64,000 nucleotides of DNA. It comes from Arion vulgaris (taxonomy: Eukaryota > Mollusca > Gastropoda > Stylommatophora > Arionidae). The notes beneath the pieces are model-generated. The model was given only the letters and a program-made list of their open reading frames with translations, was not told the origin of the DNA and ran no database searches. A program made the translations under genes and the position numbers. Positions 9,830 through 21,000 of the stretch are shown here, piece by piece. Each line of letters begins with the position of its first letter. The stretch's first letter is position 1. The stretch lies in the NCBI GenBank assembly GCA_020796225.1, contig CM036754.1, positions 13,159,867 to 13,223,866 on the forward strand, written 5' to 3'.

Positions 9830-10375
9830 AAAATCTCATTTGTTAATGTTTGTTTTGTTCATCTAATATGTCATATCTATTAGATATCAAGAAGTGTGAC
9901 ACACTCTACATGAGTAAACAAGCTCAGAGAAATGTCTAGATATACCTTCATTTTATTTCTGAACACTGTACATATGCATATATACACATCTTTTTGAACA
10001 TAATAATTCATAGTAAATAAAGCAAGTGATTTTGTTATGGTGTTTGTGTGTTTTGTTATGGTGAAATACATTTGTATGTCTCATTGATACAAGTAAAAAT
10101 ATATTGAATACTAACAAAAACACATCTGATCTCATCAAGGAGCAATAAAACAGGTCAAAGTATACTCATCAACTAAGAATATATGACACAAACTGTAAAT
10201 AAAAGTTACCTGAAAATGTGACTGAATGTCATGAACACAAAAGCATAGGTTGAGAACATCATGCATTATTATCAAACTAGATAAGCAAGGCCTGCCAATA
10301 TTGACGGATATAGATTATTTTTTAAACCACTCAATTAGGTTATTATCTCTCCATTCTGATTGATTCTTTTATCAT
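9830..10375. other. No gene seen
   Basis: AT-rich sequence without a supported gene or recognised repeat. Confidence 0.4.
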
Positions 10376-10379
10376 AGAT

Positions 10380-10622
10380 GTGGTTACCGGGGCCCAAATT
10401 TGGGGTGAAAAGAATAGAACCAGTTACCTGCCACGCATGTCGTAAGCGGCGACTAAGGAGGCTAGGCTGAAATTGGATGCATATGTCCTAAACTTGTAGA
10501 AGTCTATGCGTTTAGGGGCCTACCAAACCAATGTGCAACGTATACACGTTCTTGGCAAAGATCAAACATATCACAAAGAGTGATTAAAATTGGTCGTAAA
10601 GAACGAACGCAAAGAAGAAAAA
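10380..10622 (+). mobile_element. SINE with conserved core (family N), copy 1
   Basis: Starts GTGGTTACCGGGGCCCAAAT, carries the core GCATGTCGTAAGCGGCGACT and continues with GAAGTCTATGCGTTTAGGGG, AATGTGCAACGTATACACGT and AAATTGGTCGTAAAGAACGA before an A-rich end. A near-identical copy lies at 44235-44527. It is related to family M only through the core. Confidence 0.8.
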
Positions 10623-10810
10623 TGTGGTTTTTTTTTACCATTTAGAATCAGTTTGAAAATATGTTGCTTGATTTGCAGCACACTAATCCTATTGCATTGT
10701 GTAACAAGTGTGCTAGTTGATGTACTTATTACACGCTATACATAATGAGAATTATTAGTGTTCAATAACTGAGAAACATCAAATGAAAGGAATTTCCATT
10801 ATTTCACATT

Positions 10811-10983
10811 TGGTGATTGACTTCAGTGTACTGCCACTGTGTAGCCCAGACTCCCAAATTTAAACTAATCATTGAGAATCTAGGAGACGGAAACATCAAA
10901 TGAAAGGCATTTGTTTCCTAGATTCTCAGTTTAAATTGGGGAGTCGGGGCAGCACACTGGTAGTACACTGAAGTCAATCACCA
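10811..10983. repeat. Long foldback (inverted repeat), arms of about 75 bp
   Basis: The left arm starts TGGTGATTGACTTCAGTGTA and the right arm ends with its exact complement TACACTGAAGTCAATCACCA. Internal arm blocks (TTTAAACT, GAGAATCTAGGA) also pair, with a short loop around CATCAAATGAAAGGCAT. The loop sequence occurs once more just upstream (about 10774). It is probably a foldback-type MITE. Confidence 0.85.
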
Positions 10984-11154
10984 AAGTATATGGGTTGAAT
11001 TTTCTCTGAGTATACCAACATCTGAAAATGGGAAAAGCATACTACTGTATAAAAGAACCCCTGGAAGTTGAAAACCAGAAAGCGATCGCCTGAACAAGAA
11101 AAATGTTAATAAAAAATATTGCTACAAATGTTCTCGTCTTATAAATTAACCTTC

Positions 11155-11255
11155 ATCCATACTACGGAGTTTGTGCGCTGTCGCTGAGATCTTCCTGTGT
11201 AAGAATATGATTTGAGCACACATGGTTATTCACCTAAGTGTAATTATGATGGCAC
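11155..11255 (-). repeat. Dispersed repeat F, fragment
   Basis: The minus-strand blocks AACCATGTGTGCTC, ACACAGGAAGATCTCAGCG and GCGCACAAACTCCGTAGT match the plus-strand copies at 16085-16480 and 43840-44200. Confidence 0.6.
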
Positions 11256-11259
11256 AATC

Positions 11260-12225
11260 AATCAGATTTATCTTGTCTGTCACTACTATAAATAATGACA
11301 AAATACTGGATAAATTTGACCAATATCTTCTACTTTAGGTAGAACTTGATAACTTCTCAAAACTGTATCTACATTTTATAAATGTTTCTGTCAACAGCAA
11401 AAATGGACCTGTGCGAAATCTCTCGCTCCTCCTACTCAATCAATCGAGTGCCATGCCTCTCCACAACTCTTCCTGGTGGAGTTAATCAGTGTTGACATTG
11501 ATCTCTTTTTAAACCACAATTTCAGGCCATCCAACATCTTCTCCCTCTGCCTTCTACAATTTCTCCTTCTCTGAATTCTACCCATTGTCACCAAATGTTA
11601 TTTCCTACTATCTTCACTATTATCCTCTGGTCACAGGTGTGTAGTAGGAAGTACAAACTAGACTTATAGTTTCTCAGTTGACAATCATGGTAGTAATAAT
11701 CTCATGACTCGCACACACATTGCTGGTACTGCCAAGAAGAGAGATTTTTTTCCATAAACACAAAAATTGCTTTATTTTCCTTCTGCTTCTTTATACAAAC
11801 ATTCTTTTCAAACACCTCTCAATATTTGCTTGTGGTCTACAATGTGCGTTCTGCACCTGTCTCTGCATCCAGTTGGTTGGCGTCAGCTACTCTTAGGAGG
11901 TGCGAAAAACAAAAATTAGTAGCCTGCTGACGACCCACAGAACACACAAGCCAACCTCCCAGTGGTGTAGACCAGGGAACTTTGACCATGAGGTCAAAGT
12001 CTAATGAAACTCTGGCTCGCCTAGAGTGATGGACTCCCCTAGTTCAGTTTCTTCTTCTACTTAACCTGTGATAAATCTAGCAGAGTCTTCTACTGTTCAA
12101 ACAACTAAAATGAAGTATTAACTTATATGGATAACATTTGTAACATAGACCGGCCTAAAAACAAACATGAGATACAAAGTTACGGGCAAATTACTGTAAC
12201 AACACCCCAAGAGGAGCAGACAATT
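11260..12225. other. No gene seen
   Basis: Unassigned sequence. The pyrimidine-rich part at 11430-11640 may be an old retroelement remnant, but I could not place it. Confidence 0.35.
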
Positions 12226-12229
12226 ACAT

Positions 12230-12890
12230 AAGATCTTGTAATAAATAATACTATCTGCTGACACTGGCAGAGCTGTTTGACTTATTCCTAGTCTATATAA
12301 ATGTCTGTTCTATATAAATGTTTGTTGAGTCTGCAGTGTCCAGTAAGTATGTGAAATATAATGACCAGGTCTGTTCTGCTGAGGTCTTTGAGGAAGTCTT
12401 TTCCATAATCATATCCAATGTTTCCAGTCTACTGCAGATTTTCTCTTTATAAGAGTTCTGACCTCTTGAAAAGACAGTGGTTGGTAGATTTTTTCTTTGA
12501 AACTGTCTTCCTTAGTCAAGACATCGGCACTTTTATTGCCTTCAATGCCACAGTGAGATGGAATCCATTGCAGGTGAATTTCTGCCGTTTTTTCCCAGAC
12601 GAGCAAATTTTCTTTCTAGGTTCTGTACTGTCAGTGCATTTAGCCTACAAGGCTTGTATAGATGAAAGCGAGTCTGTAATAAAGACCATCTTGCCTGCAG
12701 CGTATTCATGTGCTGTACTGCCATTAGGAGAACTGAGAGTTTTGCTTTACAGTTGGAAAGTATTTGACCGGTGGGGGTCATACAGACACAGTAGTGGTAT
12801 CTGGATGCTTAATGTAAACTCATGCTCCACCATTCATGGTTGCCTCAATTTTGCTGATTTGTCTGTGTCAATTCTTGTTCAGTTCTGAAT
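12230..12890 (-). pseudogene. RNase H domain and tail of a non-LTR retrotransposon
   Basis: The minus strand encodes NCKAKLSVLLMAVQHMNTLQA, then after a frameshift EIHLQWIPSHCGIEGNKSAD and VLTKEDSF. This is the RNase H core with the WIPSHCGIEGNxxAD signature. About 12400-12230 resembles the post-RNase H tail in degraded form. It is a dead copy. Confidence 0.8.
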
Positions 12891-12899
12891 TCAAACAAT

Positions 12900-13620
12900 A
12901 TTATTTTTGTGGATGACTGTCACAAGACATAATCATCTTTTTTATGACAATAGTCATCTAAAAACATACAAGAAAAAAATATGGCTATGTACATCATCAT
13001 CATACAACATAATACAGAAGTTATGACCAAATGATGAGTGCCATATATACCAGACACAGAACACAAGCAAGATAAAATATGAGAAAAAAAACCAAAATGG
13101 CAGTTTTTGTTTGTAAATAAAATCAGTAAACAATATCAGCTCACAAGAACTATGTTAAAACTCAAGTATTTCAAATACATATTAAACACATGCTTTAAAC
13201 TACTGACTGAACACACACACACACAGATATGCTTTGACCTATTGATTAAACTCAAGCATGTGTACTTACACAGTTCTTGAATACAAACACCACTCCTCTA
13301 TTATCTAAACACACACATATTACTTACACCCACACATGTGTTTCTACCTATTGCTTGAACACAAATGTGTTACACACTTCAGCTGAATACCAATATTATA
13401 TAAAAAGTATAGCATAGATCTTGTGATGTGACCCCCACAGAGAGCGATCACAATTAGACATGTTGAACAACAACAAACACATCTCACGCACATCTTACAC
13501 TCTACAGATCATCCATCAGATGAGGAGACATATTTAGCATGCAACCACAGAATCACAAACAATATAATCATGTTCGGAAACAAACAAACCCTGAATTATA
13601 TGGATATGTAGCAACTACTC
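12900..13620. other. No gene; AC-rich
   Basis: Contains scattered ACACAC runs around 13210-13340 and AT-rich sequence. No supported gene. Confidence 0.4.
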
Positions 13621-13624
13621 AAGA

Positions 13625-13855
13625 ACAGTAGAGCTGCAGCAGTGTAGTTGTTAATGAACTAACTTCTTACGCTAGCGGTTTAGGTTCAATTCCACAGCGG
13701 AATTTTTCTCCAGCGTAACGGATCTCAGGTCAACCCAGCTTCAATTGGGTAGCAGGAAAAGCACTGAGAAGGAAAGGTGACCGGCAAGATGTTGACCACA
13801 CCACCCATCGTGTGCCGATGGTCAATGAAAGATGCGGGTCTAACATCATATTGTC
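13625..13855 (+). mobile_element. tRNA-related SINE, family B, copy 2
   Basis: The head contains AGCGGTTTAGGTTCAATTCC (B-box-like). The body contains CAGCTTCAATTGGGTAGCAG, AGGTGACCGGCAAGATGTTG and CGTGTGCCGATGGTCAATGA. Two other copies are at 9185-9345 and 46850-47075. Confidence 0.7.
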
Positions 13856-13869
13856 AATATACCTTGAGG

Positions 13870-14034
13870 CAGTGGCGGCTAGTGATAATTTTGTTGGTGG
13901 GGCCAGACATAAATTTTCGGAAATATCAGGGTTTCAGTTAGGTTATATTTTAATGTAAAAAATAATAAATACACGTTACACCTTATTTTTGATGGGGCCC
14001 GGCCCCACTGATCCTTAATGACGAGCAGCCACTG
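13870..14034. mobile_element. Non-autonomous hAT, family 1, with 8-bp duplication
   Basis: The ends are CAGTGGCGGCTAG ... GACGAGCAGCCACTG. The 8-bp CCTTGAGG is duplicated exactly at 13862-13869 and 14035-14042, the hallmark of hAT transposition. It contains the GGGGCCCGGCCCC palindrome typical of this family. Other copies are at 56580-56679, 59943-60109 and 60815-60974. Confidence 0.92.
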
Positions 14035-14042
14035 CCTTGAGG

Positions 14043-14455
14043 TATGAAAAAAAAGGTTCCTTTAATCAAGAACAGCACACACAATGAAGAAGAAATTAAT
14101 AGCAAGTGTCAGTTATCACAAACATACCACTTAATAATAGGACTCAATGCCTGAAACAAATGCCATTTAATTAACAATGTTAACTTTCCTCTAGTCTTGA
14201 GCCAAGATCATTGAAGAGAAACTTCTAGAACATTAATGAGCAAAAGTAAAGACATTGAAATCATCAACATTGCTTGTTTTCAACAGGTGATTCATCAAAT
14301 CCTGACACATTGATCTGAATCTTACACTTTTCTATCTGGACTGCATACACAGAAAATCCTTACACAAAAGATCAGCCATTATAACAGAAACACAAAAAAT
14401 CTGAAACGTTATCCTTGTTTTCTGATATCTGAAGATTTAAGATTTTAATATTACA
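14043..14455. other. No gene seen
   Basis: AT-rich sequence downstream of the Rel stop codon. No supported feature. Confidence 0.4.
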
Positions 14456-14459
14456 AGTT

Positions 14460-14875
14460 TTCAATAACTTATTCATGTTTTTCAATATTTTATTTTAAAT
14501 ACCTTATTCATGTTTTTCAACATTTTCAATATCTAATTCATTTCAATACTTTATTCATGTTTTCAGTATCTTATTCATGTTTAGAATATTTCATTTTCAG
14601 TATCTTATTCATGTTTCGAATATTTCATTTTCAATATCTAATTCATTTCAATACCTTAATCATGTTTTCAACATCTTATTCATGTTTCGAATATTTCATT
14701 TTCAATCTTATTCATGTTTCGAATATTTCATTTTCAATATCTTATTCATATTTCGAATATTTCATTTTCAGTATCTTATTCATGTTTCGAATATTTCATT
14801 TTCAATACCTTATTCATGTTTTGAATATTTCCTTTTCAATATCTTATTCATGTTTTCAATAAATTATTGATATTT
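14460..14875. repeat. AT-rich tandem repeat just past the Rel stop codon
   Basis: An irregular unit of about 30-34 bp, TTCATGTTTCGAATATTTCA plus TTTTCAATATCTTA, is repeated about a dozen times with substitutions. It is within 60 bp of the Rel stop codon and so probably in or beside the 3' UTR. Confidence 0.85.
14550..14555 (-). promoter_or_regulatory. Candidate polyadenylation signal for Rel
   Basis: AATAAA on the minus strand about 0.38 kb past the Rel stop codon. A second AATAAA is at 14489-14494. Both lie in the AT-rich tandem repeat, so either could be chance. Confidence 0.35.
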
Positions 14876-14937
14876 CAATATCATAGAATGAATTTGGTTG
14901 ATTTGGTTTAAATATCAGCTAAAGATTACAAGTTGAA

Positions 14938-15087
14938 TCATATCTGAGAGTTGAAACATCTGAGGGCAGCATCTGATTCCATGTGTGTGTCCATGCTTCG
15001 AACATGCTGGTTCGCGTCGTGACCAAGGTGAAGCTGATCAGCTGATGTGGGTTGACTAAGTAAAATCTCACTTCCTGAACACTGGTC
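14938..15087 (-). CDS. rel: rel exon 13 (C-terminus, stop)
   Basis: The acceptor ACTTCTTTTCCAG ends at 15088. Phase 0. 49 codons ([20 protein letters not shown] ... CFNSQI) then TGA at 14940-14938. The segment is unrecognised by family and belongs to the variable C-terminal region. It is chosen because the acceptor is strong and the phase fits exon 12. Confidence 0.75.
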   Translation of the reverse strand, partial: DQCSGSEILLSQPTSADQLHLGHDANQHVRSMDTHMESDAALRCFNSQI

Positions 15088-18000
15088 CTGGAAAAGAAGT
15101 ACAAGTACATCTCTTAAAGCAAAGTTGTTAACTAGCTTGTAGTATCAACAATAGAGCATGCACATATTTCTCATCTATTTCTTCTTCTTCCAATGCTCCA
15201 TATCAACCACTTATTAAACCACTCTTTGTGATTTGTATGTGAGATTGTGTTTTCAAGATGACGGTCGAATGTTGTGTATTGTGATGGCGCCCGTAACATT
15301 CGGGAATTCTGTTCTAATTCTGTACATTGGATTAAAAAGAAGATTTATATGTGATCTGAGCTTAAAAGAGATTGCACATTGTGCCAGTATGCGCCTGCAA
15401 GTAGACCAGCATATACAATTTCTGCTACACTTTTTATTTACTAGGACAGCTTCCCTAGGCCCCTACCTCAGTCGCCTCTTACAAAATGTCTTGTAGGTAG
15501 CAATGTTGCTATTCTTTGCCCCCTTGCGGCCCTGGTAAACACACAGACAGCTAAAGGGTCTAAAGATGAAGGATAGACTTCATTGCACCAGGTTTTTCCT
15601 ATACAGCTCTGTCCTTCTTTGCAGAAACATTATGCCACCTTCTGAGAGTATTGCATAAAGCATAAACTTTGTAGCCCCGGCAACAATTCTAAAGATCCCC
15701 AGAAAACAAAATGACAATGTGAACCAAAAGACGAGACCGATTCAAAACCACTTGGCTTCAGAAAGCAAGACAAACATCTTGACCACTTTGCTTCAGAGAC
15801 CCCTGCCCTCCCGCACACACAATTGTATGCCTCTAGTAAAAGTGTTCAATTCTTGTAAAACTTTGCACCACTGGTACACTAATTTGTTGTGAAAATGTTA
15901 CGTCAGTGGTATAGCTGGTGTTGCAGACTGATTTGTCCTGGTGTGCAGGCCAAATTAATGATCTGGATTTGTTTGTATAAATGACATTACTGGTCTCCTA
16001 CTGTATATATTTATTCTGTTCACTTGATATATTGTTTCTATGTCCTTGTTATTCCCATCATTTGATGACAGTGCTCCAATGTATGTGGTTGATCGATTGA
16101 TAGGACCATCATCATTGCACTTCAGTGAGTAACCATGTGTGTTCCGATCTATTTCATACACAGGAAGATCTCACTCAGCTGCAGTGCATAAACTACTCCG
16201 TAGCACTGACGAGGGTCCTCGATGTAATTTTGAAGATGGTAACGGTATTTTGTAGAAATTTGTTTTTTTCATCTTTTCTAATGAATTTTACCTGGTCAGC
16301 AACTTTCCAGCATGTTCTTCTCAATTTGAATTGCGAATGGTTCTTTAACGTGCTCAAATTGAACATGGGACCTATGTTTTATCGTCCGTCTCCGATAGGA
16401 CTAGGAAATCGATATCACCAACACTGAGATCAGGGATCTCTGGAAAAATATCCCGATGATTCCACAAGGGAGCGAACTGAGCACCTTTGGAACAAGAGGT
16501 GAGCACCTAACATCTACACTACAGAGACCTCTTAATTTTTTGTATTTAATGTATTTAGTAAGGTTGATAAGTGATGATAGCTTACCTGTAGATAAATGTT
16601 ATTAGTTTACCTGTAAATAAATGTTGATAGTTTACAGTTAAATGTTGATCTCTTACCTGAAGATAAGCGTTGAGCTGTTGAATATCTATCTGGTTCATCA
16701 GATCGCCACTCAACATGTTGGTGGGAAGGTTGATACTGTCCACACTCAGACCACTGCCATCACCACCAGACACTGAGATGACCAGCTGACCATTCTCTGT
16801 GGACACCACTGATAAATCACTACTTGAAAGACCTGATAGTTCTGCGATGACACTAGAGTCAATGCTGCCCGCTGAAATGGATGACACAGTGACACTGCCC
16901 ATTGATGAGTTCTCTGTTGTCATCTGATTCATGGAGGCCTCAGCTCCACCAGATGCCCCTCCTTCACCTCCTGTGTTGTCAAAGGAGTATTGTGGAATAC
17001 CTGAATATGATTATCAATATTTATATCTCAAATTCTTCTTCAGTAGTGAATATATAAAAACAAAGTCATATAGCAGTGTTGAAGGAAATTACTAAAACTC
17101 AAGTTTTTGAAGGTATGTTCCGGTAAGTTCCTTGAAGACACACAGAGGCCAAAGGAAAACTATCTGTTCTTGCATTTTGATGCCAAGGGAGAAGTTTTGT
17201 CTTGCGGATCACTCCAGGTGACAAAACCTGGGCGTACCATACTGATGAAGAGATGAAAAGAGTCAATAGAGTGACATCATCCTCAATGAAGCTGTCTGCC
17301 CAGTTTGTGGTCCACAGTAAATTAAGCGCATGACCAGAGATCGCTGAAGAAGAAGAAGATCCTCAATCACCATGAATAAGGTAAATCCAAACAACTTCAT
17401 CCGCCAGAAATTGATAGGGCGATTCTAATGCTCAGAGGCAAGACAATTAACTCTGATGCATATATCAAATCCCTCAATAAAATGAAAAGATAAAAGATGC
17501 TATAGTTGAATATGGCCTAGCAGATATCCAGGAGATATTTTAATCCAGCATGACAATGTTTGTCCTCGGAAGTCTGAAAATTCAGGAGGCAATTGCCAAA
17601 TTCTGATGAACTGTGCTCATGTATTATACACCCCCACCCCTCTTTTTTTACAGTTTTGATCTGGTGTCCTCAGATTTTCATCTGTTTGGATGATCGCTGA
17701 ACAATACACTTCGTGAGATAAAACTTGAAGATGGCATGATTTGTGCAGTGAGCATATGGTTGAGTGCACAGGACATGAGCTGGTACAAGGGAGGCATATA
17801 TGCCCTTGCTTCAAGCCAATGTAAGGCTGTAGAAGCGGACAGAGATAATATAGAAAAAATAGGATATGTAATGGACATATTCAGTTATATTGTGCGTGAA
17901 TTTCATATATTTTGCATTCAGCTTTTAACAAAAATATTATGGGGCATTATTTTCTGAACAAAATTCATTATGTATGAGAGCTTAACATTTAAAAACAGCC

Positions 18001-21000
18001 CGAATATAATATGCTTAGTCAGAATGTTATACTCTTACAAATAGTCAGACTGTAATACTCTTACATGCAGACAGAATGTAATATGCTTACAGTCAGAATG
18101 TAATACTCTTACATGCAGACAGAATGTAATATGCTTACAGTCAGAATGTAATAGTCTTACATGCAGACAGAATGTAATATGCTTACAGTCAGAATGTAAT
18201 AGTCTTACACATAGTCAGATTGTAATACTCTTACATGCAGACAGAATGTAATATGCAACATGTAGCCAGGCTAATTAAATTAGAAGACTAAATTAAAACA
18301 ACTTGTGACGGCTCTATCAAAACAACATTACATAAAATATTACAACAGCCCAACATCGACAAACAAAGACAAGACTTGATCAGTGCACAACACGCAGGAA
18401 CTTTCTGGACATATTTTCAGATATACCTTGTGTAGCGTCAGGATCTCTCTTAATCCTTCTAGTTCCTTTCAGCATAGTAGATAAACGGCCCCGAACACTG
18501 GCTCCACTATCACCTCTTTTATAATCAGAGCTTCCTGTAAAAGAATAGTTCATGTAGTTCTTGTTTATACCATGTAGCATCATAGGAAGACAGTGTTAAC
18601 CCAGATTTTTCATTGACTAATAGCTTGTAATGGGTGATGTGGTCAACATCACAATAACTGTGTGGTCAGCATCACACTAACTGTGTGGTCAACATCACAA
18701 TAACTGTGTGGTCAACATCACACTAACTGCCTTTACTTACCAGTGGCCCAAAGAGGCTGGATCAAACTAAGAGCATTTGCAGTAGAAAAAAGAATTAATG
18801 AGGAGTAGAATCATATTGGCAGCTAACAGAATCAATGAGGAGTAGAATCATATCTTGACCAAAGTGCTTACCTGCAATATTCCAAAACTCCACCAAACGT
18901 TGAGCTTTTCGTTTTCTTTTCTCAGCAATTCTGTCAGGATCTGAGAAGAAAAGACAACAGTTTTAAATGCAACATTTGACATTAAAACTATGTTTAAAAA
19001 TGAAAACTACTCCACATAATAGTGTCTGCTGTTGCTACAGTTGACCCACACAATGTTCTTCATAATCAATAGTAGGGGTCATCAATTGCACAAAGTTTAT
19101 AACATGCTGCATCATAGACCACATATCATAGACATTCCGGAATTTGAGACCACCTTTGGACAAAAAGTTTCAGTGTGCACACCGTTCACAGTAGGACTAT
19201 AAGTAACCCAGATCCTTCACTTGGGATGTAAATTACAAGTACCCATGAAGTCGAAGTAAGGTTAGTCTGAATGGCGAGGGACACTGGTGATAAGGAAAGA
19301 ATACCTTCACGTAAAAATGAGAGGTGAGATATTAGACACCATGACTACGCATGAATTCATATCGGGCAAAGAAAAGAAAAAAACCAATTGCTGCTTTATA
19401 GAAAGGAAATTGTATTTAAAAGATACATCTCTAATTTCTTATTCCTTTCTGCCCTCAATGTAACAAAGTGATACAACTTATCACTAACATGTAAAGTAAT
19501 TATTTACATCAACGCTTCTAATGGAACAGAAAGCTATAGAAGCTGTTCCTAACATCATGCAGTTATTTGCTGCAGTTTCTGTAACAAAGTCAGTTTATAG
19601 ATTTGGGTTGCTGGCCCTAATACAACCTCAGATAATCAGGGGGAAATATTGTCTAATATTACATTTGTACAATGGGATTCTGATCAGATTTGGGGGAACA
19701 TAAAATCTCATTTTTCAGTATCCAATCTGATTAGGTCATAGGGTAAACACAGATTGATTTATGTCTCAAACAAATCTCAATGAGCTGGTTTTTGTTACAG
19801 ACTTCAAGCAATTCCATGTGTGTAAATCACTATATCATATACCAAGTATTTGTACAATGAGCTAGTTTCATCATCATCTTCAAGTGTCCTATCAACAGTT
19901 GTAGGGTACCTTTCCCTGTCATCACAATGTATTCAATGTTTCTCTCTTCTCATGATATGTCAGAAGAATGTTGACTGTTCCTTTCTGTTGTATTTTATAA
20001 GCAATCTGTTCTCACCTGCTTTCTTGAGATTATTACCATTTGCCACCTTTTCTATTTATGATATTCTCAAGTAACATATCATATTGAAAGAATGGTAGAA
20101 CTAATAGAGCTTAAGGGGAGACAGGACAAACGGTTGCTAACTTCCTTATTTCTCAGTCAAATGAGATATTGTTTATCAGGTAGTACTAGGGACAGTCTGG
20201 TATGAAATATTATATAACTTTTAATTTAATTACTTGTCGGGTTGCCATGGAAATGGCGGCCATGTTGGATTATAAACAATGCCGTAAAGTAGGTAAGTAC
20301 TAACAACTAGTTCATATTATTCTTTTTTTAAAATTGAAATACTTACATAAGCCATAGTTCTAGGCAGCTAGCAACTTTAAATTGTTCTGGGACAGATAAC
20401 AAGTAGATAGAAGTGAAACGAATAAGACATATACAATTTTTACCCCAAAAATAGGAACCTATGGTTACTAAAAATATTGTGTTTAAAAATATATTTCTCA
20501 AAACATGTATTTCTATATCTGACTGCCCTCAGTATTGATAGATCTATATGTATGCCAAATTTCATATTGATATCTTGAATGGTTACTGAGATTAACCTAC
20601 TGAACACTTCCTAAATTAGTGAAAATCACAATTGTGAGAAAACTGCAATTTAAAAATATTTTTGGTGAAATTTGAAAAGATCTTTAACTTACCAAAGAAT
20701 TTCCACATAAATCGCTTATATGATTGACAGAACATCCGTCCCGTATGGTTATATGTTAAATTCACCTGTATTATATGTGCCTCCTTTCTTCTGAGATGCT
20801 CTTTGATGTGGAGCATGGGAGAACTACTATTTTTTAAATATAGGCAAATATTGACGTAGACTAATGAGAAAACGATTTTTAGCTATGCGATTGATAAAAT
20901 CTACTTTGACAATTTGAATATCATTGTTGAGAGATGTATTTGTCTCTACAAAAGCTTTGGAATCTCCATCACAGAGCAACTGGTAATAAACAAGTTGTTT

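Noticed and set aside
12418..12888. 156-codon plus-strand frame
   Set aside because: It is the antisense shadow of an RNase H relic with recognisable motifs on the minus strand.
14557..14870. Phe/Ile-rich repetitive frames of about 100 codons
   Set aside because: They are products of the AT-rich tandem repeat after the rel stop; two frames give equally good repeats, so neither is coding.
16085..16161. Minus-strand frame at 15955-16161 as an alternative rel C-terminal exon
   Set aside because: It overlaps dispersed repeat F, and the exon at 15087-14938 fits phase and acceptor better.
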